64,000 bases of DNA, taken from contig JBFWSW010000020.1 in NCBI GenBank assembly GCA_050248155.1, positions 1-64,000 on the forward strand, given 5' to 3'. The DNA is from VFMC01 sp050248155. Lineage in GTDB: Bacteria; Actinomycetota; Acidimicrobiia; Acidimicrobiales; Ilumatobacteraceae. The notes beneath the pieces were generated by a model. That model did not search any database. It saw only the letters and a program-made list of their open reading frames with translations, and had not been told where the DNA came from. Made by a program: the position numbers and the translations under genes. Shown here piece by piece: positions 36,326 to 44,666 of this stretch; the stretch's first letter is position 1; each line of letters begins with the position of its first letter.

Positions 36326-36355
36326 ATGGTACGAGTCAGCCGACAGGAATGTCAA
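36326..36355 (-). promoter_or_regulatory. Promoter of the SMP-30-to-WhiB gene run
   Basis: Minus strand: consensus TTGACA (36355-36350), 18-nt spacer, TACCAT (36331-36326), about 43 nt upstream of the SMP-30 start. On the opposite strand two overlapping -10-like boxes (TAGAGT/TAGGGT, 36372-36382) may serve the divergent DLH gene, without a clear -35. Confidence 0.65.
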
Positions 36356-36409
36356 GGATTCGACGTCCGTGTAGAGTAGGGTCGACGGCTCGCGGAGGGG
36401 GACGATCGG

Positions 36410-37123
36410 ATGACGATGCACGTGGTGCTGAGCACCCCCGGCGGCGACGTTCACGGCGTGTTGGCGCATCCGGCATCGACACCGCGAGGTGCCGTGATCG
36501 TGTTCCAGGAGGCGTTCGGACTGACCCCGTATCTCGAAGGGGTGTGCGATCGCCTCGCCGACGATGGCTGGCTCGCACTGGCCCCGTCGGTGTTCCGCAT
36601 GCTGCCCGGTGCGCACTACTCGCCGGACGAACTGCCTGCGGCACTGGCGGCCGTCAACAGCATGACCGCGGAGGGCACCGGCGAGGTGCTCGACGGTACG
36701 GTGACGTTCCTCGACCAGCGCGGCTTCCCGCCGGCGCGCACCGGCGTGGTGGGCTTCTGCATGGGCGGAACGCTCAGCCTGCTGGCCGCGACAGAACTCG
36801 GCTTCGGCGCCGCAGTCACCTTCTACGGCGGCAGGATCCGGGCCGGCGCGTACGGGTACGGCTCGTTGGTCGAGCAGGCGCCGATGCTGCTCTGCCCATG
36901 GCTCGGCTTGTACGGGGACCTGGACCGAGGCCTGCCGGTCGCCCAGGTCGAGCGCTTGCGCGCGGCCGCGTCGCGAGCACCGGCGCCCACGGAGCTCGTC
37001 CGCTACGCCGACGCTGATCACGGGTTCCACAACGCCACGCGCAGCGACATCCACCATCCCGCAGCAGCGAGCGACGCATGGGGCCGATGCATGCACTGGC
37101 TCGACGCCCACGTCTCGGGCTGA
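36410..37123 (+). CDS. Dienelactone hydrolase family protein
   Basis: 237 aa alpha/beta hydrolase. Nucleophile Cys117 in GFCMGG, Asp170 in LYGDLD and His204 in DADHGF match the Cys-Asp-His triad of dienelactone hydrolase. It opens unsaturated lactones in aromatic degradation; the substrate here is unknown. GGAGGGGG precedes the ATG. Divergent from the SMP-30 lactonase, so both lactone-opening genes share one control region. Confidence 0.9.
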   Translation: MTMHVVLSTPGGDVHGVLAHPASTPRGAVIVFQEAFGLTPYLEGVCDRLADDGWLALAPSVFRMLPGAHYSPDELPAALAAVNSMTAEGTGEVLDGTVTFLDQRGFPPARTGVVGFCMGGTLSLLAATELGFGAAVTFYGGRIRAGAYGYGSLVEQAPMLLCPWLGLYGDLDRGLPVAQVERLRAAASRAPAPTELVRYADADHGFHNATRSDIHHPAAASDAWGRCMHWLDAHVSG

Positions 37124-37161
37124 CACAGCAGATCCATCGACGACATCAAGGAGACACCGAC

Positions 37162-37997
37162 ATGGGACGATTCGACGGCCAGGTGGCCTTCATCAGCGGA
37201 GCAGCGCGAGGCCAGGGCCGCTCACTGCCGTGCGCCTCGCCGAAGAGGGCGCCGATGTGATCCTCTTCGATCTGTGCGGCCCCGTCGCCGCCGTGGAGTA
37301 CCCGATGCCCACGCCCGACGATCTCGCCCAGACCGTCGCGCTGGTCGAGCAATCCGGCCGACGCGCCGTGGCCCGTCAGGCCGATGTCCGCGACGCCGAT
37401 GCCGTTCAAGCCGTGTTCGACGCCGGGCTCGCTGAGCTCGGCCGGGTCGACATCGTCCTGGCGAACGCCGGCATCGCCGCCGGCACCGACGTCGAAGTCG
37501 CGCGCCGCGACCGGACGGCCTGGCACGACTCGATCGACATCATGTTGACGGGCGCGTACTTCACGGTCGATGTCGCCGTGGCGACGATGGTCGAGCAAGG
37601 CACGGGCGGCTCGATCGTGTTCACGAGCTCGACTGCGGGGCTGAAGGGCATGCCCCATTCGTTGGCGGCATCGAGCCCCGGCTCGTACGGCTACGGCGCG
37701 GCCAAGCACGCTGTCGTCGGTCTGATGCGGAGCTATGCGCGAGCCCTCGGACCGCATGGCATCCGCGTCAACTCGGTGCACCCCACGGGTGTCAACACCC
37801 CCATGGTCGTGAACGATGCCTTCGATCGCTTCGTCGACGACTTCGACGATGTGGCGTCGATCATGCAGAACGTGCTCCCGGTGCCACTGATCGAGGCATC
37901 CGATGTCTCCGAGGCGATCCTGTGGCTCTGTTCGGATCAGGCACGCTACGTGACGGGCGTGGCACTGCCGGTCGACGCCGGCTTCGTGCTGCTCTGA
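37162..37997 (+). pseudogene. Mycofactocin-coupled SDR, frameshifted near 37225
   Basis: The first 22 codons from ATG 37162 (AAGGAGA upstream) read GQVAFISGAARGQGRS and then lose similarity; the rest resumes in another frame with RLAEEGADVILFDLCG and catalytic YGAAK. One base is missing at about 37225, where paralogues at 30908 and 52083 have S-H-A. Corrected it would be about 278 aa and close to the SDR at 30908. A real loss of function or a sequencing error are both possible. GTG 37230 would give a product without the NAD-binding motif. Confidence 0.85.
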
Positions 37998-38015
37998 GCC
38001 CGGCGGCGCGAGAGT

Positions 38016-40406
38016 TCACTCCAACAGTTCGGCGGCTGCCAGCTCGGCGATGTGATCGAGCTCGTACCCGAGCAGATCGTGCAGGACCTCGAAAGTGTGC
38101 TCACCGAGGCAGGGGCCGGCGCGGTCCGAGACGGCCGGTGTCCGCGACAGCTGCAGCGTGCTCGCCCCGATGAGGATCTCACCCATCGCGCTGTGCTGCG
38201 CCGGCACCACCCAGCCGCGATGACGGAGCTGCTCGTCCGCCAGGCATTCAGCGCCGTTCTGCACCTCGTGCGCAGCGATACCCGCCTGCTGGAGCAGCGT
38301 TGCTGCGTCGGCCGCTGCCCGACTGCTCGTCCAACTCGACACCGCCTCGTCGAGTTCCCGCCGTCGCGCCAGCCGCTCGCTGACGCGAAGGTCGCGGAGG
38401 TCACCCCGACCGACGGTGTCGGCGAGCCACGACCACTGCGCGTCGTCGGTGATCGCGATCGCGATCCACCGATCGTCACCGCACGCCGGATACACGCCGT
38501 GGGGGGCGAGGAAGTGGTCGTCATTGCCGAGGCGCTCCCAGCTGCGACCGTTGACCTGCGTGTCGGTGAGGCCGATCGACAACAGGTGCAGGCATGCCTC
38601 GCCCTGGCCGAGGTCGATCGTGCTGCCAGCGCCGGTTCGACGGCGGTGATCGACGGCTGCGAGGAGCGCGGCGGTCGAGAACCGTGGTGCGATGATGTCC
38701 GTGTAGGCGCCCACCGGCCCCACCGGATCGCGATCGGGCCAGGCCGTTGTCGCGAAGAACCCGCATAGGGCCGACGCCATGTTCCCGTATCCGGCGAGGT
38801 CGGCGAGCGGTCCGGTCTGCCCGAGCAGGCTCGACGACAGGGCCACCAGTGACGGGTTGAGGTGTTCGAGCGTCGCCGGGTCGAGGCCGAGGCGACTGAG
38901 CGCGCCGGGAGCGTTCGACTCGATCAGCACGTCGGCCCAACGCACCATGTCGAACAGGACCTCGCGGCTCGCCGGCTTGGCGAGGTTCAGCGCGACACTC
39001 CGCTTTCCGGCGTTGTAATGGGCAAAGCCGGCTGTGCTGTCGACGCCGTGGTCACCGATGACGGGGCCGACGTGACGGGCCTGATCGGGTCTGTGCTGGG
39101 ACTCCAGCTTGACGACCGTCGCCCCGAAGTCGGCCAGGATGCGACCCACCGCAGGCCCTGCGAAGGAAACGGTGAGGTCGAGCACCCGGAGCCCGTCGAG
39201 TGGCCGGCGCGAGGCTGCGTCCGGGTTCGACTCGAGCGCGGGATGGTGATGGTCGAATGACCGGCCCGCGAGACGACCGGTGTGCCGGCCGAGAGCGGGG
39301 GCGATTCCGACTTCGGACAGCGGCACCGGCGCGATCCGCGCAAACGGACCCGGCATCGAGACCGGTGCATCTCGTCCGGTGATCTCGACGTGCCGCCAGA
39401 ACTCCCTCGACTCGAACTGTGGGTCGTCCAAGACTTCTCGCAAGGTCGACACCGGCGCGATCAGCAACCGACGCTGCCGAGCCACGGCGAACAGGTGGGC
39501 CTTCGACCGCCGGGTGAAGAACGCCTCGAGGTCCGCCTTCAAGCGGTCGAAGAGCGCTGGCTGGCGATCGGGTCGGAACTCGAACCAGTCGATGGGCTCG
39601 AGGCTCGGGTGCAGCTCGCCTTCCTCGCGTAGCCAGTCGACCAGGCGGGTCGTGAAGGGCCCGACCGCGCTGCCGAAGAGCAGCAGCACGGTGACGTGTC
39701 CGTCGAGCGCCGGGTACTCCCAGCGGTGCCCCACGTCGCCGATCCGGCAGTTCGACCCGTTGCGGGTGGCATCCGGATCTCCCCACAGCGTCTGGAACAG
39801 GTAGGTGAAGCTCGCCAACGTCCACGAATGCTGGGCGGAGATGACCACGTCCTGGCCGAGCCCCGACATCGACCGTTGTTGGAGTGCGAGCAGTGCGCCC
39901 ACCGCGGCATCCGCCGACGCGTGCAACCAGGTCTGCGGCACCGCGCAGCGCAACGGAGGACGGTCCGCGTTGCCCGTCAGGCACAGCTGGCCGCCTGCGG
40001 CAGCGATGATCAGGTCGGTGGCGACCCAGTTCGCCTTGGGCCCGGTGCTCCCGAACGCGCTGATCGAGACTCGCACCAGCCCCGGGTGCATCCCGGCCAG
40101 ATCGGTGCTCGGACCGCACTCCAGGACGACGTCAGCGGACGAGACCAGTGCGGCGAGCTCGTTGCGGCCCTCGACGACGACAGATCGCTTTCCGCGCGAC
40201 AGGGTCTGGTGGGCCAACGATCCGTCGAGCCCCGGCACGTCGCCGACGAACGGGGCGGCGTGACGGATCGGCGCGCCTGCGGGTGGCTCGACCATGATGA
40301 CGTCTGCGCCCAACATCGCCAGCAGCGCGCCGGCGAACGCACCTCGCTCGTCGCACAGGTCGATCACGCGATAGCAGGACAGGAGTCCCTCGATGCTCTC
40401 GTTCAC
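38016..40406 (-). CDS. Double-length CaiB/BaiF (class III) CoA-transferase
   Basis: About 796 aa, twice the usual 400. The N-terminal half (LLSCYRVIDLCDERGAFAGALLAML) and the C-terminal half (from about residue 397, GLRVLDLTVSFAGPAVGRILADFGATVVKLE) are each a CaiB/BaiF domain. The second half has GAYTDIIAPRFS with the Asp expected to form the acyl-anhydride; in the first the matching segment (LHASADAAVG) is diverged, so perhaps one half is catalytic. These enzymes move CoA between carboxylates and interlock as dimers; a fusion makes one chain. GTG 40406 is chosen for AAGAAGGA upstream. Confidence 0.88.
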   Translation of the reverse strand: MNESIEGLLSCYRVIDLCDERGAFAGALLAMLGADVIMVEPPAGAPIRHAAPFVGDVPGLDGSLAHQTLSRGKRSVVVEGRNELAALVSSADVVLECGPSTDLAGMHPGLVRVSISAFGSTGPKANWVATDLIIAAAGGQLCLTGNADRPPLRCAVPQTWLHASADAAVGALLALQQRSMSGLGQDVVISAQHSWTLASFTYLFQTLWGDPDATRNGSNCRIGDVGHRWEYPALDGHVTVLLLFGSAVGPFTTRLVDWLREEGELHPSLEPIDWFEFRPDRQPALFDRLKADLEAFFTRRSKAHLFAVARQRRLLIAPVSTLREVLDDPQFESREFWRHVEITGRDAPVSMPGPFARIAPVPLSEVGIAPALGRHTGRLAGRSFDHHHPALESNPDAASRRPLDGLRVLDLTVSFAGPAVGRILADFGATVVKLESQHRPDQARHVGPVIGDHGVDSTAGFAHYNAGKRSVALNLAKPASREVLFDMVRWADVLIESNAPGALSRLGLDPATLEHLNPSLVALSSSLLGQTGPLADLAGYGNMASALCGFFATTAWPDRDPVGPVGAYTDIIAPRFSTAALLAAVDHRRRTGAGSTIDLGQGEACLHLLSIGLTDTQVNGRSWERLGNDDHFLAPHGVYPACGDDRWIAIAITDDAQWSWLADTVGRGDLRDLRVSERLARRRELDEAVSSWTSSRAAADAATLLQQAGIAAHEVQNGAECLADEQLRHRGWVVPAQHSAMGEILIGASTLQLSRTPAVSDRAGPCLGEHTFEVLHDLLGYELDHIAELAAAELLE

Positions 40407-40454
40407 GGCGTCCTTCTTCTGGACGGGCACCGCGTACGCGGTGCCCGAGGGGGT

Positions 40455-41510
40455 TCAGAGCGCGGCTTCGGTTCGGCCGCTGCCACGGGAGAACACGGTC
40501 GCCACGCACACCGAGACGACGAGTGCTGAACCCTGGAAGACAGGACCGACCCACGCATCCGCTCCCGCCATCGACAGGCCGCTGACCGCAGTGGCCAGGA
40601 ACAGCACGGCGAGAATGGTCCCCGGGACGTTCGGCTTGCCCGGCTTGATGGTCGTCATGCCCAAGAAGAGCGCGGTGAACGCAGGGAACAGGAACGTGCC
40701 CCCAGCACCGGGATCTGCGCCGCCGGACTGCGCGGTCAGCAGTACGCCGCCGACGCCACCGAGGAGTCCGGAGAGCACGAAGCTGATGAGCACGGTGCGT
40801 CGGACGGGAATGCCGACGAGCCTCGCTGCTCGCGGGTTCGAACCGATCGCGTGGAGGTAGCGACCGAAGGGCGTGCTGCCGAGCAGGTAGATCGTCAGCG
40901 CGACGACGGGGATGACGACCACCAACAGCCAGGGCAGCCCGATGATCCGGCCGGTGCCGAACGTGTCGAACCAGGGCGGGAAGTCGGCGCTGACCGGGAG
41001 CGATCGCGTCTTCCACGACAACCCGCCGGCCAGCAACGTCGACATCGCCAGGGTCGTGACGAACGAGCTGGCTCCGACACGAGCTACGAGGATCCCGGTG
41101 ATCAACCCGATCACTGCCGACACGACCAATCCGAGCGCGATGGCGATGCCCAGGTTGGCGTCCGCGTCGGCGAACATCTGCGCCACGGTGATGGCGGACA
41201 CGGCGGCGATGGCCGCCGCCGAGAGGTCGAAGTAGCCGGCGGTCATGGGGATCAACATGCCGACCGCGACCATGATGAGCACGCTCTGCGTGGCAAGGAT
41301 GGCGCGCAGGTTGCCCGTGGTGAAGAACGTCGGACCCGATCGGCTGTGCAGGCTGAACACCACGATGATGGCGATGAACAGCCCGACGAACGCGTACGCG
41401 GCGATGAAGTGGCGAACGCTCCGACTGCCGGTGCCGGAACTGGGCGCCGTGGCCTGCGGTTCGTCGATCACCGCCGGCTCGACGCGTTCTTCGTGCGTGG
41501 TGCTGGTCAC
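40455..41510 (-). CDS. ABC sugar-type importer permease
   Basis: 351 aa with a 35-residue cytosolic N-terminus and about 8-10 membrane helices; the segments YFDLSAAAIAAVSAITVAQMF and GSNPRAARLVGIPVRRT are typical of RbsC-type (BPD_transp_2) permeases. GTG 41510 overlaps the ATPase stop (GTGA). Works with the ATPase and lipoprotein upstream. Confidence 0.92.
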   Translation of the reverse strand: MTSTTHEERVEPAVIDEPQATAPSSGTGSRSVRHFIAAYAFVGLFIAIIVVFSLHSRSGPTFFTTGNLRAILATQSVLIMVAVGMLIPMTAGYFDLSAAAIAAVSAITVAQMFADADANLGIAIALGLVVSAVIGLITGILVARVGASSFVTTLAMSTLLAGGLSWKTRSLPVSADFPPWFDTFGTGRIIGLPWLLVVVIPVVALTIYLLGSTPFGRYLHAIGSNPRAARLVGIPVRRTVLISFVLSGLLGGVGGVLLTAQSGGADPGAGGTFLFPAFTALFLGMTTIKPGKPNVPGTILAVLFLATAVSGLSMAGADAWVGPVFQGSALVVSVCVATVFSRGSGRTEAAL

Positions 41511-43060
41511 TGTGGCACTCCCTCGCTCACGGTGCCGTGAGCCATCTCGGTGAGCAGGTCGGCGCTCGCCGCGGCTCCGGACACCTCGTCGGTGATTCGT
41601 CCTCTGCGAAGGACGACGATGCGGTCGCACACGTGTGCGAGCTCTTCGAAATCGGATGCGACCACGATCGCAGCGGCACCGCGTTCGACGGCGCGCTCGA
41701 CCAACGCGTACACGTCGGCGCGAGCGCCGACGTCGATGCCTTGTGTTGGCTCGTCGAGGAGGATCAACGCAGGGTCCTTGCGCATCCAACGCGCCAGGAT
41801 GACCTTCTGCTGGTTGCCGCCAGAGAGCGTCGCGATCGGCGTCGAGAGCGATGACGCCTTGATCGAGAAGTTGGCCTTCAGCATTCCGTCGGCAACCGCA
41901 GCCTGGCGACGCTTGAAGTACACACCGTTGTGGAACTGCTTGATGGTGGCCGCGGACATGTTGTCGGACACGGACAGATCGGCGAACGTCGCGTCACGGA
42001 GCCGGTTCTCGGGGACGTACGCGATGCCGTGACGGAGCGCATCGTTCGGGCTCCGGGGTTCGATGTGGACGCCACGCATCCTGATCTCGCCGGCCCGTGG
42101 TTGGACATCACCGAAGAGCGCACGGAGCAGCGTGGTCCGGCCGGAACCGAGCAGCCCGGCGATGCCGAGCACCTCGCCTTCCCCGACGGTCAGGTGGATG
42201 TCGTCCAGCGGTCCGACGGACAGGCCGTCGACCTCGAGCAGCACGGGACGCTGCAGGCCGGCCTCGAGCGTCGGATAGACAGCGCTGAGGTTGCGGCCGA
42301 GGATGAGCGAGACCAACTGCTGCTCGGTCATCCGCGCTGACGTGGTGGTGACGAGCCGGCCGTCGCGCAACACGGTCACTTGATCGGCCAGCCGCAGCAC
42401 CTCGTCGAGACGGTGCGTCACGAACAGCACCGCATGGCCGCGAGCCGCCACCCGCTGCACCAGGTCAAACACTGCCTCACACTCGGTCGCGGGGAGCGCT
42501 GCGGTGACCTCGTCGAGAATCAGGACGTGCCTGCCGCCCTCGAACCCGTCTCCGAGTGCTCGGGCGATGGCGACCATGGTCTTGGTCGCGGGATTCAGCT
42601 CCGACATGAGGGTCGTCGGCGACACGTTGATCGCGAACTGCTCGAGCAGTCGAGCCGCCCACTCCCGCAGTCGCCGGCGCGAGATCCGGCCGCCCTGCGA
42701 CGTCGCGTACCGGGCTCCGAGTGCCAGGTTCTCGCCCACCGTGAGATCGTCGAAGATGCACGGATCCTGATGCACGAACCGCAGGCCACGGGCGAAGGAG
42801 TCGAGGGGATTCAACGAGGTCGCGTCGACCTCGTCTCCCCCGATGACGATCGTGGCACCGGAATCCGGCTGCTCGATGCCGGCGAGCACCTTGATCAGGG
42901 TCGACTTGCCGGATCCGTTGCCGCCGACGAGGGCGCGGACCTCGCCGTAGTCCATCTCGAAGTCGACGTTGTGCAACGCCCGTGTGCCGGTGAAGGACTT
43001 GCTGAGGTCACGAACGGCGAGGGCGTTGCCGCCCTCGCCGTTCGCCGTGGACACGCTCAA
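41507..43060 (-). CDS. ABC sugar-type importer ATPase (two NBDs, RbsA-like)
   Basis: 517 aa with two nucleotide-binding domains. NBD1: Walker A GGNGSGKST near residue 48 and Walker B HVLILDEVTAALP, but the signature is ELNPATKTMVAIARAL in place of the LSVGQQQ form usual in RbsA. NBD2: LLGSGRTTLLRALFG with the normal Lys-to-Arg change, and a full LSGGNQQKV signature. So only one composite site may hydrolyse ATP normally. The TTG start directly follows the lipoprotein stop; GTG 43054 is an alternative. Confidence 0.92.
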   Translation of the reverse strand: MSVSTANGEGGNALAVRDLSKSFTGTRALHNVDFEMDYGEVRALVGGNGSGKSTLIKVLAGIEQPDSGATIVIGGDEVDATSLNPLDSFARGLRFVHQDPCIFDDLTVGENLALGARYATSQGGRISRRRLREWAARLLEQFAINVSPTTLMSELNPATKTMVAIARALGDGFEGGRHVLILDEVTAALPATECEAVFDLVQRVAARGHAVLFVTHRLDEVLRLADQVTVLRDGRLVTTTSARMTEQQLVSLILGRNLSAVYPTLEAGLQRPVLLEVDGLSVGPLDDIHLTVGEGEVLGIAGLLGSGRTTLLRALFGDVQPRAGEIRMRGVHIEPRSPNDALRHGIAYVPENRLRDATFADLSVSDNMSAATIKQFHNGVYFKRRQAAVADGMLKANFSIKASSLSTPIATLSGGNQQKVILARWMRKDPALILLDEPTQGIDVGARADVYALVERAVERGAAAIVVASDFEELAHVCDRIVVLRRGRITDEVSGAAASADLLTEMAHGTVSEGVPQ

Positions 43061-44320
43061 TCAGCCAACTCCCCACGACTTCTTGTACACCGCTTTGAAG
43101 TCGACCGGCGGCACCATCTCGCTCCCCGGTTCGGGCGGCAGGTTGTGATCCTTGTCGATCATCTGGAAGCCGATGCCCTGCGGCATGCGCTCCTCACCGG
43201 CGAAGTGACGGATCATCGAATCCGTCAGGCCCCAGCCGCTCCACTCCGTCGGGTAGGCGTACTCGGCGGTGATCCCGGCATCGCCCTGGCGGATGAGGTC
43301 CAGGTTCGCAGCCGAGCCTTCGCCGCCGACGACGATCATCGAATCGGCCTTGCCCGCTGCACGGACTGCACCGTTGAGGTTGCCGAGCGGCACCACGGAG
43401 GAGTACGTGTACACCAACGCGTTCGCCTCGGGGTGGGCAGCGAGTGCCGCAGCGATCTTCGTCTTCAGACCGCCTCCGCCGAGGTCGTCGTTGTTGAACT
43501 CGACCGATTCGACGATCTCGCACTCGGCGCAGTTGGACATCGACTCCATGAAGCCTCGGTGCTCGTGCTCGCCGAGGATCTGGTACCGGTAGTACAGCTC
43601 GATGATCTTCGCCTTGCCCCCGGTGCGTCCGATGATGTAGTCACCATCCGCCTTGCCGTCGTGCTCGAGACGCTCACCCGACGTGGCGTGTGCGGACGAC
43701 CACCACAGATCCACGGTGTAGAGGGGCTCGCTCGGCTCCGGGTTGAACTCGTCGTCGCAGTCGAGACCGGCCCAGTTGAACACCGGGATGTTCGCGGCCT
43801 TGGCCTGCTCCAGCGAGCTGCGCACCGTCGCGCAGTCGGGCCCGAGGTTGACGATCGCGTCGACCCCGGCACCGATGGCCTGGGCGTAGCCCGTGGCGTA
43901 GGCACCGCCGGCGTTGAGCTTGCCGTCGAACATGGTGACCTGCCAGCCGAGCAGCTCGGCTGACTCCTTCACCGAGTCGGCTGCCGTCAGGCACGCCGCT
44001 GCGGCGAAGCCGCACGACAGCACGAAGATGTGCTTGTCCTTGGCAGGCTCGGGCGCTCCGGTGGGCGGCGACTCGAAGCTGCCTGCGTACAACTCCTCCA
44101 GCGACAACGTTCCTTCGCCACCGCCGCCGGTGGTCCCCGCGGTGCTCTCGCCGGTCGCCGGAGCGGCCGTCGTTGCTGCACCGCTGGGCTCAGCCGCCGA
44201 ATCGGTGGGCTCCGCAGCCGGAGCGTCCGTGGTCGTCGTGTCCTCGTCGTCACTTCCGCATGCGGCCAGCGCCAACGATGCGACGGCGAGCGCACTCACC
44301 AACAGTCTTGTCTTGCGCAT
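43061..44320 (-). CDS. ABC importer substrate-binding lipoprotein (sugar type)
   Basis: 419 aa. Signal peptide with lipobox LAAC (Cys21), an acidic/Thr/Ala-rich linker to about residue 75, then a type-I periplasmic-binding fold with KDKHIFVLSCGF and GAGVDAIVNLGPDC. Five or more Cys in the mature domain are unusual for this fold and may form disulfides. ATG 44320 follows a short site (AGGGGGAG). First gene of the importer operon; ligand unknown, perhaps a non-sugar degradation substrate. Confidence 0.92.
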   Translation of the reverse strand: MRKTRLLVSALAVASLALAACGSDDEDTTTTDAPAAEPTDSAAEPSGAATTAAPATGESTAGTTGGGGEGTLSLEELYAGSFESPPTGAPEPAKDKHIFVLSCGFAAAACLTAADSVKESAELLGWQVTMFDGKLNAGGAYATGYAQAIGAGVDAIVNLGPDCATVRSSLEQAKAANIPVFNWAGLDCDDEFNPEPSEPLYTVDLWWSSAHATSGERLEHDGKADGDYIIGRTGGKAKIIELYYRYQILGEHEHRGFMESMSNCAECEIVESVEFNNDDLGGGGLKTKIAAALAAHPEANALVYTYSSVVPLGNLNGAVRAAGKADSMIVVGGEGSAANLDLIRQGDAGITAEYAYPTEWSGWGLTDSMIRHFAGEERMPQGIGFQMIDKDHNLPPEPGSEMVPPVDFKAVYKKSWGVG

Positions 44321-44513
44321 GAACTCCCCCTGGGCTCGGTTGGACGGTGCCTGCACTGCAACGCCGTCCTGGAGGTGACGCAGCCTCGGCGACCATGACG
44401 GCCCGAAGTACGGGCGCGCAACGTCAGCGCTGACGATCGCGTCTGTCCCCTCGAGCGGCGGTGGTGCCGGAAACTTGTCCCCACGGTGGCGTCACTCAAC
44501 CCCACTGAGTTCG

Positions 44514-44542
44514 ACGATAGTGGGGCAGAACGATGGTGTCAA
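44514..44542 (-). promoter_or_regulatory. Promoter of the sugar-type ABC importer
   Basis: Minus strand: TTGACA (44542-44537), 17-nt spacer, TATCGT (44519-44514), about 190 nt upstream of the lipoprotein start, so a long 5' leader would result. The gene-free stretch 44321-44666 holds this, the inverted repeat 44535-44566 and the start region of the divergent monooxygenase. Confidence 0.6.
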
Positions 44543-44566
44543 CACGTTAGTCAAATCCTTGACACC
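44535..44566. promoter_or_regulatory. Inverted repeat spanning divergent -35 regions
   Basis: GGTGTCAA (44535-44542) and TTGACACC (44559-44566), perfect 8-bp arms separated by 16 nt. Each arm contains a TTGACA -35: the left serves the importer; the right points at the HsaA-like gene but its -10 (GAGGAT) is poor. The symmetry may be two promoters or a repressor site. TTGACACCTC recurs at 52018. Confidence 0.5.
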
Positions 44567-44614
44567 TCTGCTGGTTCACGAGAGGATGATGTGCACTGGG
44601 GGACGACGCAGGTG

Positions 44615-44628
44615 TCGTCACATGGGGC
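44615..44628. promoter_or_regulatory. Copy of half of the 31825 palindrome
   Basis: TCGTCACATGGGGC matches TCGTCACATGTGGC at 31827-31840 in 13 of 14 bases. It lies about 40 nt upstream of the HsaA-like gene. It is not palindromic here. Confidence 0.35.
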
Positions 44629-44666
44629 ACCCGATCCTCGGGTCAGACAGAGATGGGGTACACGAC

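Noticed and set aside
42380..43963. 527-codon plus-strand open frame
   Set aside because: Antisense to the RbsA-like ATPase and lipoprotein; no family pattern.
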